Below are positions 6,602 through 13,403 of a DNA stretch of 19,177 nt, piece after piece; the first letter of the stretch is position 1, and every line of letters begins with the position of its first letter. The position numbers and the translations under genes are program-made. Source of the stretch: DASYYE01 sp035946955 (GTDB lineage Bacteria; Actinomycetota; Actinomycetes; Streptosporangiales; Streptosporangiaceae); the NCBI GenBank assembly GCA_035946955.1, contig DASYYE010000492.1, positions 1-19,177 of the forward strand, given 5' to 3'. The notes below the pieces were generated by a model. That model was given only the letters and a program-made list of their open reading frames with translations, made no database searches and was not told the origin of the DNA.

Positions 6602-6669
6602 GATCACTGTGATGATCGTTGTGGCTCTTGGCGTGGGACGTTCTTTTGTCCGTGACGGTACATCGATCA
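6581..6669 (+). repeat. two copies of a 26-bp interspersed motif, 63 bp apart
   Basis: TTTTGTCCG at 6581-6589 and 6644-6652, and ACATCGATCA at 6597-6606 and 6660-6669, are held at identical internal spacing with a diverged 7-bp core. The first copy includes most of the right arm of the palindrome. The repeat is thus a conserved bipartite unit, not just the hairpin. Function unknown. Confidence 0.7.
6601..6618. repeat. 18-bp inverted repeat CGATCA-N6-TGATCG
   Basis: CGATCACTGTGATGATCG contains outer arms CGATCA/TGATCG and a nested ATCAC-T-GTGAT. It abuts the larger palindrome and may be an additional protein-binding site. Confidence 0.45.
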
Positions 6670-6770
6670 TGCACGTCCAGGCCTGCATGGACTGTCATCG
6701 CGGTCTCCCCCATCAGACGACACAACTGCTGGTCGCCGGTTAGACGCAGGGAGTAGCCACCGGGTTCCCG

Positions 6771-7652
6771 TCAGCCCGGCAACGGGCCCGTGGCGACAGG
6801 ACGTGCGGAGCCGGTGATCCACTCAGACCAGGAACCCACGTACAACGCGGCCGGGATGCCGACCACCGCCAGCGCGAGCACCTCGTGCGCCGCGGTCACC
6901 CCGGAACCGCAGTAGGCGCCCACGTCCCCCGCGGCAGCGGCGCCGGGCACACCCAGGCCCGCGAAACGCTCCCGCAGGGCAGCGGCTGGCAGGAAACGCC
7001 CGTCGGCGCCCACGTTGTCCGTGGTGGGCGCGCTGACCGCGCCAGGGATGTGCCCAGCCACCCGGTCGACGGGCTCCACCTCCCCCGCGTAACGCTGCGC
7101 GGCGCGCGCATCCAGCAGCATGCCCTCACGCGCCAGGCGGGCCGCGCCCTCGGCGTCGAGCAGCAGCATGTGACCAGCATCCGCCCTGAAGTCCCCGGGC
7201 GCGCGCGCCGTAACCGCACCCGTCTCGGCGGCCCCACCAGCCGCCAGCCAGGCGCGGTAACCGCCGTCGAGCACCCTCACCGCGGTGTGCCCGAAGTAAC
7301 GCAGCACCCACCACGCGCGAGCGGCCGAGCTTGAGTCGGCCGCGTCGTAGACCACCACGGGCCGGCCATCGGCCACCCCAGCGCGCCGCATCGCCGCCTG
7401 GAACTCCCCCGCCTCCGGCATCGGGTGCCGGCCGCCCAGGCCGGGTGCCCCGCTGAGGTCAGCGTCCAGGTCGGTGAATACCGCGCCGGGGATATGGCCT
7501 GCCAGATAGGACTCGATGCCTGGCGGTCCTGTCAGCGACCAGCGGACATCGAGCACCACCGGTGGGTCCTCGCTCGCGAGGGCGCGCGCCAGCGTCGTGG
7601 CGTCGGTCAGCGGCCCGCCCCCTGCTTCCCCCGCGGTGTCTGTCGTTCCCAT
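6771..7652 (-). CDS. sseA: sulfurtransferase (3-mercaptopyruvate/thiosulfate type), two rhodanese domains
   Basis: This 293-aa tandem-rhodanese enzyme transfers sulfur from 3-mercaptopyruvate or thiosulfate to an acceptor through an active-site persulfide. The inactive N-terminal domain has VVLDVRWSLTG, YLAGHIPGAVFTDLD and the linker-side VVVYDAADSSSAARAWWVLR with no cysteine. The catalytic C-terminal domain has LLDARAAQRYAG, GHIPGAVS and the loop YCGSGVTAAHEVLAL with Cys248. CGSGVTA is the loop usual for mercaptopyruvate sulfurtransferases, whereas thiosulfate-preferring rhodaneses usually have CRKGVTA; substrate choice from this is established for the family but untested here. ATG 7652 has an AAGGGAG site four bases upstream. 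It ends a minus-strand series with the phosphodiesterase and DUF5998 genes, an order I recall in Streptomyces. Cytosolic. Confidence 0.92.
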   Translation of the reverse strand: MGTTDTAGEAGGGPLTDATTLARALASEDPPVVLDVRWSLTGPPGIESYLAGHIPGAVFTDLDADLSGAPGLGGRHPMPEAGEFQAAMRRAGVADGRPVVVYDAADSSSAARAWWVLRYFGHTAVRVLDGGYRAWLAAGGAAETGAVTARAPGDFRADAGHMLLLDAEGAARLAREGMLLDARAAQRYAGEVEPVDRVAGHIPGAVSAPTTDNVGADGRFLPAAALRERFAGLGVPGAAAAGDVGAYCGSGVTAAHEVLALAVVGIPAALYVGSWSEWITGSARPVATGPLPG

Positions 7653-7722
7653 CCCGCTCCCTTGCCCGGTAGGCGCCGGTAAGCCATAACCATCCGCGTG
7701 TGCCTGGCGGCCCAGGTCCGGT

Positions 7723-8862
7723 CTATGGCGCGGGCAGGCTCAGCAACGGGACGAACTGGTCGGCTGATGTCAGCGACCCGTGCATGCCGATGAGGGAGGA
7801 CTCCAGGGGCTCCGCGCGGGTTGCCACGATCGCCCACGGGCCTGCGGGAGCCGCCACCACGTCGCCGATCCGGGCGAGGTAACCCGGCTCGGCCGGGCCG
7901 AACCAGCCCGCCTCGACCGCCTCCTCGCGGGAGACCACCCATGCCCGGCTGCCAATGACCTCCCGCCAGGCGGCCAGCACGTCAGCGGCCGCACCGGGGC
8001 GCGCGTAGACGTGGCGGGCACGCGGCTCCCCGCCCAGCAGGGCCACGCCTTCCGCCAGCACCGGTTCGCAGTCCACGTCGATCCTGTCCTCCGCCGGGAC
8101 GTCGACCATGCCGTGGTCGGCGGTCACAAAGAACAGGGTGCCGTGCGGCAGGGCACCCGCGAGCTGCTCGGCGAGCTTGTCCACGTGGGACAGGTGGTAG
8201 CGCCAGGCATCGGAGGAGCAGCCGAACGTGTGCCCGGTGCCGTCGAGCTGCCCGTGGTACACGGTGACGAAGCAGCGGTCCGAGCTCCACAGCGCGTCCG
8301 CTGCCTGCGCGACCAGTGCGCCGAAACTGTCTGCCGCCAGATGGGTGGTGCCGCGCATGACCGCGGTTGACAGGCCGGTCTTGGCCAGTGACCCGGCCGC
8401 CACGCGGTAGGTGTCCACGCCCGCGCGGACGGCCCGCTCATAGATGGTCTGGTGGGGCTGCCAGTCGTGCGGGTCCACGCTGTTGTCCCAGCGCAAGCCG
8501 TTCAGCAACTTGTTCTTGCCCGGGATGGCCACCTGGTAGCCGAGCATCCCGTGCATGCCCGGTGGCTGCGCGATCGCCAGCGAACTCAGGCTGGTGACGG
8601 TGGTCGCGGGGAACCCGGAGGTCAGCACCGTGCCGTTGAGTGCGAGTTCCGACAGGAACGGCGCCTGGGCCGGGTGGTCGCGCAGCAGTTCCCAGCCGAG
8701 CCCGTCGACCACCAGCAGGCAGACCCGCCCCCCGGCTGGCAGGCCCAGCGGGTTGGCTGCGCCTGTCACCCCCAGCGAGGTCAGCAGCGAGGCAGCCAGG
8801 TCGGCCAGGGTGCTCTCACCGTAGTGGGGTACGACGGGCGCGGTCGTCGGCTCGGCTCGCAT
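7723..8862 (-). CDS. nucleotide pyrophosphatase/phosphodiesterase-family protein (alkaline phosphatase superfamily)
   Basis: This 379-aa type I phosphodiesterase-family protein (PF01663) hydrolyses an unidentified phosphoester. Metal and catalytic residues fit the family: LLVVDGLGW (Asp53), the nucleophile loop GFPATTVTSLSS (Thr87 or Thr88), YHGQLDGTGH (Asp207, His211), VTADHGMVD (Asp249, His250) and IGMHGSLTSAD (His361). No signal peptide is seen, so it appears cytosolic, unlike classical alkaline phosphatase. ATG 8862 is chosen, with a weak AGGCGG before it. A TTG at 8877 would overlap the stop of the upstream DUF5998 gene and add five residues. Close linkage indicates co-transcription with DUF5998. 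Substrate cannot be deduced. Confidence 0.88.
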   Translation of the reverse strand: MRAEPTTAPVVPHYGESTLADLAASLLTSLGVTGAANPLGLPAGGRVCLLVVDGLGWELLRDHPAQAPFLSELALNGTVLTSGFPATTVTSLSSLAIAQPPGMHGMLGYQVAIPGKNKLLNGLRWDNSVDPHDWQPHQTIYERAVRAGVDTYRVAAGSLAKTGLSTAVMRGTTHLAADSFGALVAQAADALWSSDRCFVTVYHGQLDGTGHTFGCSSDAWRYHLSHVDKLAEQLAGALPHGTLFFVTADHGMVDVPAEDRIDVDCEPVLAEGVALLGGEPRARHVYARPGAAADVLAAWREVIGSRAWVVSREEAVEAGWFGPAEPGYLARIGDVVAAPAGPWAIVATRAEPLESSLIGMHGSLTSADQFVPLLSLPAP

Positions 8863-8873
8863 GAGGCCGCCTG

Positions 8874-9467
8874 TCAATGGCGCGGGTGTGTAGTTGCCTC
8901 GGCAAGCGCGCGGGAGAACGCCAGGACCTGCCGTACCGCTTCTTCGCCGTCAGCGGCCTCGCTCACCCGGAGCGAGAAGTCATCGGCCGTGATCGTGCCG
9001 CTGTAGCCGTGGTCGGCCTCGCAGTTCTCGTCCCCGCAGTGCGCGGGTTCGAGGTCCACGTGGGACAGCACGTTCCAGCCGATGGTCAGCACCACCTCGC
9101 TGGGCATGGTCACGCCTGGCACATAGGACGCAGGGTCCGGCACCACGCGAGTCACCGCGACTGAGGAGATCCGGGAGAAGCGGACGGCCTCGGTGCTCGT
9201 CTCCGCCTGGGAGCGCTCGCCTGGCTGCTCGGCCGGGTTCTCGTCGGTGTGGGAGTACACCAGCCGGGTCGGTGTCAGCACCAGGACCGTCATGTGGCGG
9301 CGGACTTCCATGGCTGGGTCGAACAGCGCGTCATGGTGCACGACATAGGACACGACCGTCTCGGAGCCGAGCGCGGAGGATACCGCGTCGGAGACCAGGC
9401 CGGGATAGTAGCCGCTGCGCTCAATAGCTGACCAGAGCCCTTCGGCTGTCGCTGGGATATCCCTCAT
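8874..9467 (-). CDS. DUF5998 family protein
   Basis: The 197-aa product has the family signature near the N-terminus, AIERSGYYPGLVSDAVSSAL, then ETVVSYVVHHDALFD and EVRRHMTVLVLTPTRLVYSHTDE. The C-terminal half has HVDLEPAHCGDENCEADHGY, with clustered Cys/His/Asp residues that could bind a metal, and then GTITADDFSLRVSEAADG. The family is widespread in actinobacteria and has no known role. No signal peptide or membrane helix. ATG 9467 has a purine-rich AGGATGGGAG leader very close by. It is probably the first gene of an operon with the phosphodiesterase, whose start overlaps or abuts its stop. Confidence 0.85.
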   Translation of the reverse strand: MRDIPATAEGLWSAIERSGYYPGLVSDAVSSALGSETVVSYVVHHDALFDPAMEVRRHMTVLVLTPTRLVYSHTDENPAEQPGERSQAETSTEAVRFSRISSVAVTRVVPDPASYVPGVTMPSEVVLTIGWNVLSHVDLEPAHCGDENCEADHGYSGTITADDFSLRVSEAADGEEAVRQVLAFSRALAEATTHPRH

Positions 9468-9549
9468 GCTCCCATCCTGCCCTGTCTGCGGACCGGGAGC
9501 TAATGGACCCGGTGACTACGCTGCTGGCCCCGCTCCTGCGGGCGACGGC

Positions 9550-9978
9550 TCATACCTCTACGGCACCTGCGGCCTCGTAGGGCCCGGCTGGGCCGGCTGA
9601 GGTCAGGTCCACGTACGGCTCGTCACCCGGCTCTGGCAGCGACATGGCCCCTGCCCCAGCCACCGGGCGCGGGTGGCGTGGTGACGGGCTGCCCGCCGCA
9701 CCACCGCGGCCCGGGTACACGATGAGGCCGTTGACCGGGTCAGGGACAGCGTCGAGTGCGCTCTGGACGACGGGCAGGGCCCGGAACACCTCCCAGCGGG
9801 CGTCGTCTTTGAACTCGACCTCGAACACCACACCCCACCGGTGCTCGTGCCACTCCCAGCCGCTGGCACCGTGCGACAGCGCCGCCTCGATCAGGGCATT
9901 CGAGTAGCTCTCCCGCCAGCGCTGGGCCGGGAACTCGCCGTGAAAGACCTCAATCGACCACCACTCACCCATGCCCAC
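9550..9978 (-). CDS. conserved hypothetical actinobacterial protein
   Basis: A 142-aa soluble protein beginning MGMGEWWSIEVFHGEFPAQR, with SYSNALIEAALSHGASGWEW, WGVVFEVEFKDDARWEVFRA and VPDPVNGLIVYPGRGG. The first 95 residues look like a compact alpha/beta domain; the rest is a Pro/Gly/Ala-rich, probably disordered tail. I recognise it only as an actinobacterial hypothetical. The start may be GTG 9978 or ATG 9972; neither has a strong ribosome binding site. It lies alone between DUF5998 and the HIT gene, all on the minus strand. Confidence 0.7.
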   Translation of the reverse strand: MGMGEWWSIEVFHGEFPAQRWRESYSNALIEAALSHGASGWEWHEHRWGVVFEVEFKDDARWEVFRALPVVQSALDAVPDPVNGLIVYPGRGGAAGSPSPRHPRPVAGAGAMSLPEPGDEPYVDLTSAGPAGPYEAAGAVEV

Positions 9979-10036
9979 GACGATAGGCCTATCGGCCGGT
10001 TGGCAACACGTTTCGGCTGGTTGTTACGCCCGGGGC

Positions 10037-10516
10037 TTACAAGGCGGCGAGCGCCTGCGCGATCCGCTTCGCGTACTCCGCCGCTTCGGCGTCGTCGGCG
10101 TAACGCCCCCGCGGCCAGAAGAACCCGCGCAGCCCGTCGCCCTTGGTGCGCGGCACGACATGGACGTGCAGGTGCGGCACGCTCTGGCTGACCTTGTTGT
10201 TGAGCCCGACGAAGGTGCCCTGTGCCCCGAGTCCGGCGGGCAGGGCGGCGCTGACCCGCTGGACATGGGTGAAGAACGCGCCGACCTCGGCCGGTGGCAG
10301 GTCAGGCAGTGTCTCGATGTGGGCCCGCGGCACGACCAGCACATGTCCTTTGAACACGGGCCGGTGGTCGAGGAAGCCCACGGCGTCATCGGCGGTGAAC
10401 ACCATCGGGGCTGGCACCTCGCCAGCGATGATCCGGCAGAACAGGCAACCGTCCACGCGGGCACGATAGTCGCTGTAGCCGTCAGTTTTGGCGAGCCGGA
10501 CGACCCGCCAGGTCAT
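10037..10516 (-). CDS. HIT-family nucleotide-binding hydrolase
   Basis: A 159-aa histidine-triad protein. The catalytic triad lies in SVPHLHVHVVP (His115, His117, His119), preceded by CLFCRIIAGEVPAPMVF (Cys24/Cys27, a possible zinc site), KGHVLVVPRAHIETL and the GLNNKVSQ loop (Asn107). HIT proteins of this branch hydrolyse nucleoside phosphoramidates, nucleotidyl adducts or dinucleoside polyphosphates; the substrate here is unknown. The first 22 residues are a lineage-specific extension. ATG 10516 overlaps the upstream stop (ATGA), so it is translationally coupled to the beta-propeller gene. HIT proteins are more often found alone or with metabolic genes, so this coupling to a sigma-factor operon is notable. 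Confidence 0.9.
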   Translation of the reverse strand: MTWRVVRLAKTDGYSDYRARVDGCLFCRIIAGEVPAPMVFTADDAVGFLDHRPVFKGHVLVVPRAHIETLPDLPPAEVGAFFTHVQRVSAALPAGLGAQGTFVGLNNKVSQSVPHLHVHVVPRTKGDGLRGFFWPRGRYADDAEAAEYAKRIAQALAAL

Positions 10517-11703
10517 GGCACCCAGGCGGCGGCGGTCAGGCCGCGGGTCTCCAGGGTCGGCCTGTTCCCGTTGTACGACACGAACAGGTCGTTGCCGGAG
10601 AGGTAGAGGATCCAGCTGCCCTGCGCGTCGAAGCTGCTGTGGTCACGGTTGAGCCATCCGATGGCAACCTGGTGGACCATGACGCCCGAGGTGGTGACCT
10701 CCTGGATCAGGCTGGTGGTATTGCGGATGGGGAATCCCCGGCAGCATTGCCGGTTCACCAGCAGGTCACCGTTGGGCAGGTACACAGCCTCGCGGTAGTA
10801 GGAGTTGCCAGACACCGGCACCCGGGTGTCAGCGGGACCGGGTGAGGCGCTCTGTGGCTGGTAGTAATGCGCTCTCGCGGGGTCGAAGATGAGCAGGTTC
10901 CAGCCTTCGTTGTCCTGGGACCCACCCAGTGACATGGCGAGCCGCGTCCCATCCGGTGACCACGACAGGTGCAAGACCGGGTCTGGCAGGCCGAAGTCAT
11001 CGGGCGAACTCGGGTGCCTGGTCTCCGCGCCGGTGCCCAGGTCCCGGATGACCAGGCTGGAGGTGGCACCGTGCGACGGAATCGCGCCGACACAGGTGTC
11101 ATACAAGGTCACCGCGCCACCAGGCTCGCGTATGACGGCCAGCTTGGTGCCATCCGGGCTGACAGCCGGCTCCGCCCCGGTCGTGATGAGGGTGCTGGGC
11201 CCGCCCGCAGTGGGGACCGAGTAGACCTCGGAGTTGCAGCCCTTCCTCGCGGCGTAATAGACCGTTGACCCATTCGGGGTGACCGAGACCTCGTCCGGCA
11301 GGACGCCGCTGGGGACCAGCGTCCTGGTCGCCATCCAGGTCTTGGGGTTGAGGACTACGAGGGCCCCGCTCTTGGTCACGGCCACGGCCGTAGGTGGAGT
11401 GGCCGCCTGGGCCGGGTGGGCCGGCGGCGACGAGGGCGGTGTGGGGTGCGTGTGCTTGCTTCGGGAGAGTGGGCCCGTGAACTGCTGCATACGGTTGCTC
11501 TGGTGGAGTGCGTGGTTGGTCACCGTGTAGGCGACCCCACCACCACTGGCGAAGACCGCGACGGCGAGCGCGCCGTATGCTGCCGCGGCCCGGCGCCGTC
11601 GCTGGTCGCCCCGGGCCCGGACCATGGTGACCGGGCGGGGCTCGTAGTTGGCCGCGAACTCCGCGGCGCTTCCCCGCAACCTCTCCTCCATCTGGTCAGG
11701 CAT
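10513..11703 (-). CDS. single-pass membrane protein with TolB/WD40-like beta-propeller
   Basis: The 396-aa protein starts at ATG 11703 with a GAGGGGG site about 10 bases upstream and overlaps the sigma-factor stop by 8 bp. Residues 1-40 are charged and cytosolic (MEERLRGSAAEFAANYEPRP, then RARGDQRRRR). One membrane helix (about 41-62, YGALAVAVFASGGGVAYTV) and a Pro/Thr-rich linker (about 85-105) lead to an external beta-propeller with repeats such as SVTPNGSTVYYA, AVSPDGTKLAVI, SWSPDGTRLAMS and YLPNGDLLV. Cysteines in RKGCNSEV, YDTCVG and RQCCRG may form extracellular disulphides. This topology with an upstream ECF sigma gene is usual for proteins regulating the sigma factor, but the short cytosolic part has no clear anti-sigma (ZAS) zinc motif. 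Role inferred. Confidence 0.8.
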   Translation of the reverse strand: MPDQMEERLRGSAAEFAANYEPRPVTMVRARGDQRRRRAAAAYGALAVAVFASGGGVAYTVTNHALHQSNRMQQFTGPLSRSKHTHPTPPSSPPAHPAQAATPPTAVAVTKSGALVVLNPKTWMATRTLVPSGVLPDEVSVTPNGSTVYYAARKGCNSEVYSVPTAGGPSTLITTGAEPAVSPDGTKLAVIREPGGAVTLYDTCVGAIPSHGATSSLVIRDLGTGAETRHPSSPDDFGLPDPVLHLSWSPDGTRLAMSLGGSQDNEGWNLLIFDPARAHYYQPQSASPGPADTRVPVSGNSYYREAVYLPNGDLLVNRQCCRGFPIRNTTSLIQEVTTSGVMVHQVAIGWLNRDHSSFDAQGSWILYLSGNDLFVSYNGNRPTLETRGLTAAAWVP

Positions 11704-12217
11704 GACTGGGTACCCCCTCGCTGGTGGCGCCACCACCATGAGGTGGGTCGGAAAGCAGGGTGGCCAGCGCCTGGCGGCCACGTGCCAGACGCGCCTTGAC
11801 CGTCCCGGCCGGTACCCCGGTCTCATCGGCCACCTGGCCGACCGGGAGCCCGACCAGGTGGTAGAGCACGATCGCGCGGCGCTGCGCGTCGGGTATCTGG
11901 CGGAGCGCGGACATGATCGCTATTGAGTCAGGGGTAATGCCCGGTGTGTCCTCGGGCACACCGTGGCGGCGGTAGGCCTTGGTCCGGCGCAAGGCCCGGC
12001 GCCAGGTGTCCACGCTGATCCGGTAGGCGACCGTACGGACCCAGGCTTCCGGGTCGTCAAACCCGGACACGCTGCCCCATCGCTGCCAGGCACGGGCGAA
12101 CGCTTCCTGCACGCACTCTTCTGCCTGATCCTTGTCACCGGTCATCGCGTACAACTGGCCGGTGATCCGCCGCACGCTACCCGCGTAGAACGCGTCGAAG
12201 CCGTCGGCATCCCTCAT
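11696..12217 (-). CDS. SigE-family ECF RNA polymerase sigma factor
   Basis: A 173-aa ECF sigma factor. Region 2 is seen at about residues 18-50 (ITGQLYAMTGDKDQAEECVQ, then EAFARAWQRW) with DPEAWVRTVAYRISVDTWRR; region 4 at about 104-155 (LRQIPDAQRRAIVLYHLVGL, then VGQVADETGVPAGTVKARLA). DFYAGSVRRITGQLYAMTG-type N-termini belong to the actinobacterial SigE-family subgroup; this is not necessarily the orthologue of Streptomyces coelicolor SigE. The cytosolic protein directs RNA polymerase to specific promoters in response to a signal. It overlaps the propeller gene by 8 bp, indicating co-expression. ATG 12217 is preceded by GGGGAAG about nine bases away. A possible autoregulatory promoter is given separately. 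Confidence 0.93.
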   Translation of the reverse strand: MRDADGFDAFYAGSVRRITGQLYAMTGDKDQAEECVQEAFARAWQRWGSVSGFDDPEAWVRTVAYRISVDTWRRALRRTKAYRRHGVPEDTPGITPDSIAIMSALRQIPDAQRRAIVLYHLVGLPVGQVADETGVPAGTVKARLARGRQALATLLSDPPHGGGATSEGVPSHA

Positions 12218-12272
12218 CGGTGCCTACTTCCCCGTCCCAGTGCCCGCCTGCCGCGGGGCCCTTCGAGTTTCT

Positions 12273-12300
12273 GACACGACACACATGAGACATCGGTTGC
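12273..12300 (-). promoter_or_regulatory. candidate ECF-type promoter for the sigma operon
   Basis: Reading the minus strand, GCAACC (12300-12295) and CGTGTC (12278-12273) are separated by 16 bases, resembling the AAC ... CGTC pattern of ECF-recognised promoters, about 56 bases before the sigma start codon. Such promoters are often autoregulated. The match is short and speculative. Confidence 0.25.
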
Positions 12301-12319
12301 ACACCGGTCGGAGAATTTT

Positions 12320-12352
12320 TTTTCAGGACTTGCCGACGTTTTCAGGACTTGC
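12320..12352 (-). repeat. 19-bp offset direct repeat duplicating a gene's stop region
   Basis: GCAAGTCCTGAAAA (minus strand) occurs at 12352-12339 and again at 12333-12320. The first copy contains the last codons and TGA of the small membrane protein. The second is followed by a run of A bases, so the block looks like a small tandem duplication next to a homopolymer. Confidence 0.7.
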
Positions 12353-12548
12353 TGGCAGTAGCGCGTCGCAGCGACCAGCCCAGCACCGCGATGATGGCCA
12401 CAGGCATCAGCCACCACGCGTTCACATGGGCGGTGTGGACCAGCAGCGCGGTCACGGCCAGGGCGGCCGCCACCACCGCGGCGCCGCGCCAGTCGTCACC
12501 GATGATGAAGTCGTACCAGAACGCACCGAACGAGCGCAGCCACCTCAT
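12342..12548 (-). CDS. small two-helix membrane protein
   Basis: ATG 12548 (overlapping the upstream stop as ATGA, with AAGGGGGG before it) gives a 68-aa protein MRWLRSFGAFWYDFIIGDDW followed by two hydrophobic segments, GAAVVAAALAVTALLVHTA and WWLMPVAIIAVLGWSL, and a basic tail RRATASKS. A WYDFIIGDDW-like amphipathic start before two helices is seen in short actinobacterial membrane proteins of unknown role. Overlap with the COG4280-like gene suggests it is a partner or accessory subunit of that transporter-like protein. Confidence 0.78.
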   Translation of the reverse strand: MRWLRSFGAFWYDFIIGDDWRGAAVVAAALAVTALLVHTAHVNAWWLMPVAIIAVLGWSLRRATASKS

Positions 12549-13360
12549 GAGTGCGCACCCCCCTTCCCAGCGGACGCGCTGGCTCCGGCCACGGCGGGCG
12601 CGCCGCCCGCGGCGGGCGGGCCAGCCACGGTGCGGCCGCGCCGCAGCAGGGCCACGTAGGCCAGGGTGGTGAGCGCCATCACCGGGATGACGACCAGCAG
12701 GGCCGCGTCCCCACCAGGCCATTTCACGCCCGCGCCCTCCGCTCCCCAGAACAGGCCGAACGAGGTCAGCATGATGCCGACCACGAACTTCATGGAGTTC
12801 TCCGGCACCCGTGACAGCGGTGCCCGCACGCCCACTCCCACGCCCGCGATGACCAGCACCGCGGCTACCGCGCCCAGCGCGGCCAGCCCGAGGTTGTGTG
12901 CGTTGTCCCCGAAGGTGATGGCGATGAAGACCACCTCCAGGCCTTCCAGCAAGACACCCTTGAACGACAGGGTGAAGGCGTACCAGTCGCTCACCCAGCC
13001 ACGGCCGCCCGCCGACGCCGCGCGCGCCGCAGCGACCTGGCGCTCGTAGATCGCCGACTCGTCGTGCAGGTCCTTGTACCCGGAGGCACGCAGCACCGCC
13101 TTACGGATCCACTGCAGGCCGAAGACCGCCAGCAGCGACCCGACCACCAGGCGCAGTCCGCCGAGTGGGATGAGGGTCAGGGAGGGGCCGATGACCGCCA
13201 CGACAGCGGCCAGCACCACGAGCGCGACGGCCATCCCCTGCAGGGTGGAACGCCACTGCCGGGTCAGCCCGGCGGCGAGCACGATAGTGAGCGCCTCCAC
13301 CGCCTCCACCGCACACGCGACGAAGACGGTGAGGACGAGAGCCACGGCACTTGCATTCAC
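12545..13360 (-). CDS. COG4280-like polytopic membrane protein with two ExxE motifs
   Basis: The 271-aa protein from GTG 13360 has a good GGGAG site five bases upstream; a longer TTG start at 13396 lacks one and intrudes into the divergent promoter. There are about six or seven membrane helices. An internal duplication is visible: VEAVEALTIVLAAG (19-22 EAVE) matches LLEGLEVVFIAITFG (139-142 EGLE), and LRLVVGSLLAVFGLQW (about 69-84) matches MKFVVGIMLTSFGLFW (about 190-205). This two-fold repeat with paired acidic ExxE motifs recalls cation transporters such as FTR1 and GDT1/UPF0016, so cation transport is likely but substrate unknown. The C-terminal tail is Ala/Gly-rich. Divergent from a ChrB-N gene across 43 bp. 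Confidence 0.75.
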   Translation of the reverse strand: MNASAVALVLTVFVACAVEAVEALTIVLAAGLTRQWRSTLQGMAVALVVLAAVVAVIGPSLTLIPLGGLRLVVGSLLAVFGLQWIRKAVLRASGYKDLHDESAIYERQVAAARAASAGGRGWVSDWYAFTLSFKGVLLEGLEVVFIAITFGDNAHNLGLAALGAVAAVLVIAGVGVGVRAPLSRVPENSMKFVVGIMLTSFGLFWGAEGAGVKWPGGDAALLVVIPVMALTTLAYVALLRRGRTVAGPPAAGGAPAVAGASASAGKGGAHS

Positions 13361-13381
13361 ACGGTCTCCCAGGGGTGTTGG

Positions 13382-13403
13382 GGTCCTCTGCGACAATAGA
13401 ACG
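13382..13403 (+). promoter_or_regulatory. candidate -10 for leaderless ChrB-N mRNA
   Basis: GACAAT at 13392-13397 ends six bases before GTG 13404, and no Shine-Dalgarno precedes that codon, as expected for a leaderless transcript. The shared 43-bp region must also hold the promoter of the divergent membrane-protein gene. Inferred from spacing alone. Confidence 0.35.

Noticed and set aside
9503..9580. 25-codon plus-strand ORF between DUF5998 and the hypothetical gene
   Set aside because: No ribosome binding site, antisense overlap with the end of the hypothetical gene, low-complexity Ala/Thr product.
11704..11826. Longer start for the beta-propeller protein
   Set aside because: It would lie wholly within the sigma-factor coding sequence and translate as Arg/Pro-rich shadow; ATG 11703 has a ribosome binding site and a sensible cytosolic start.
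13074..13403. N-terminal extension of the ChrB-N frame
   Set aside because: It is wholly antisense to or upstream of the divergent membrane-protein gene, the family domain begins only after GTG 13404, and the extra residues are Ser/Thr/Arg-rich shadow sequence.
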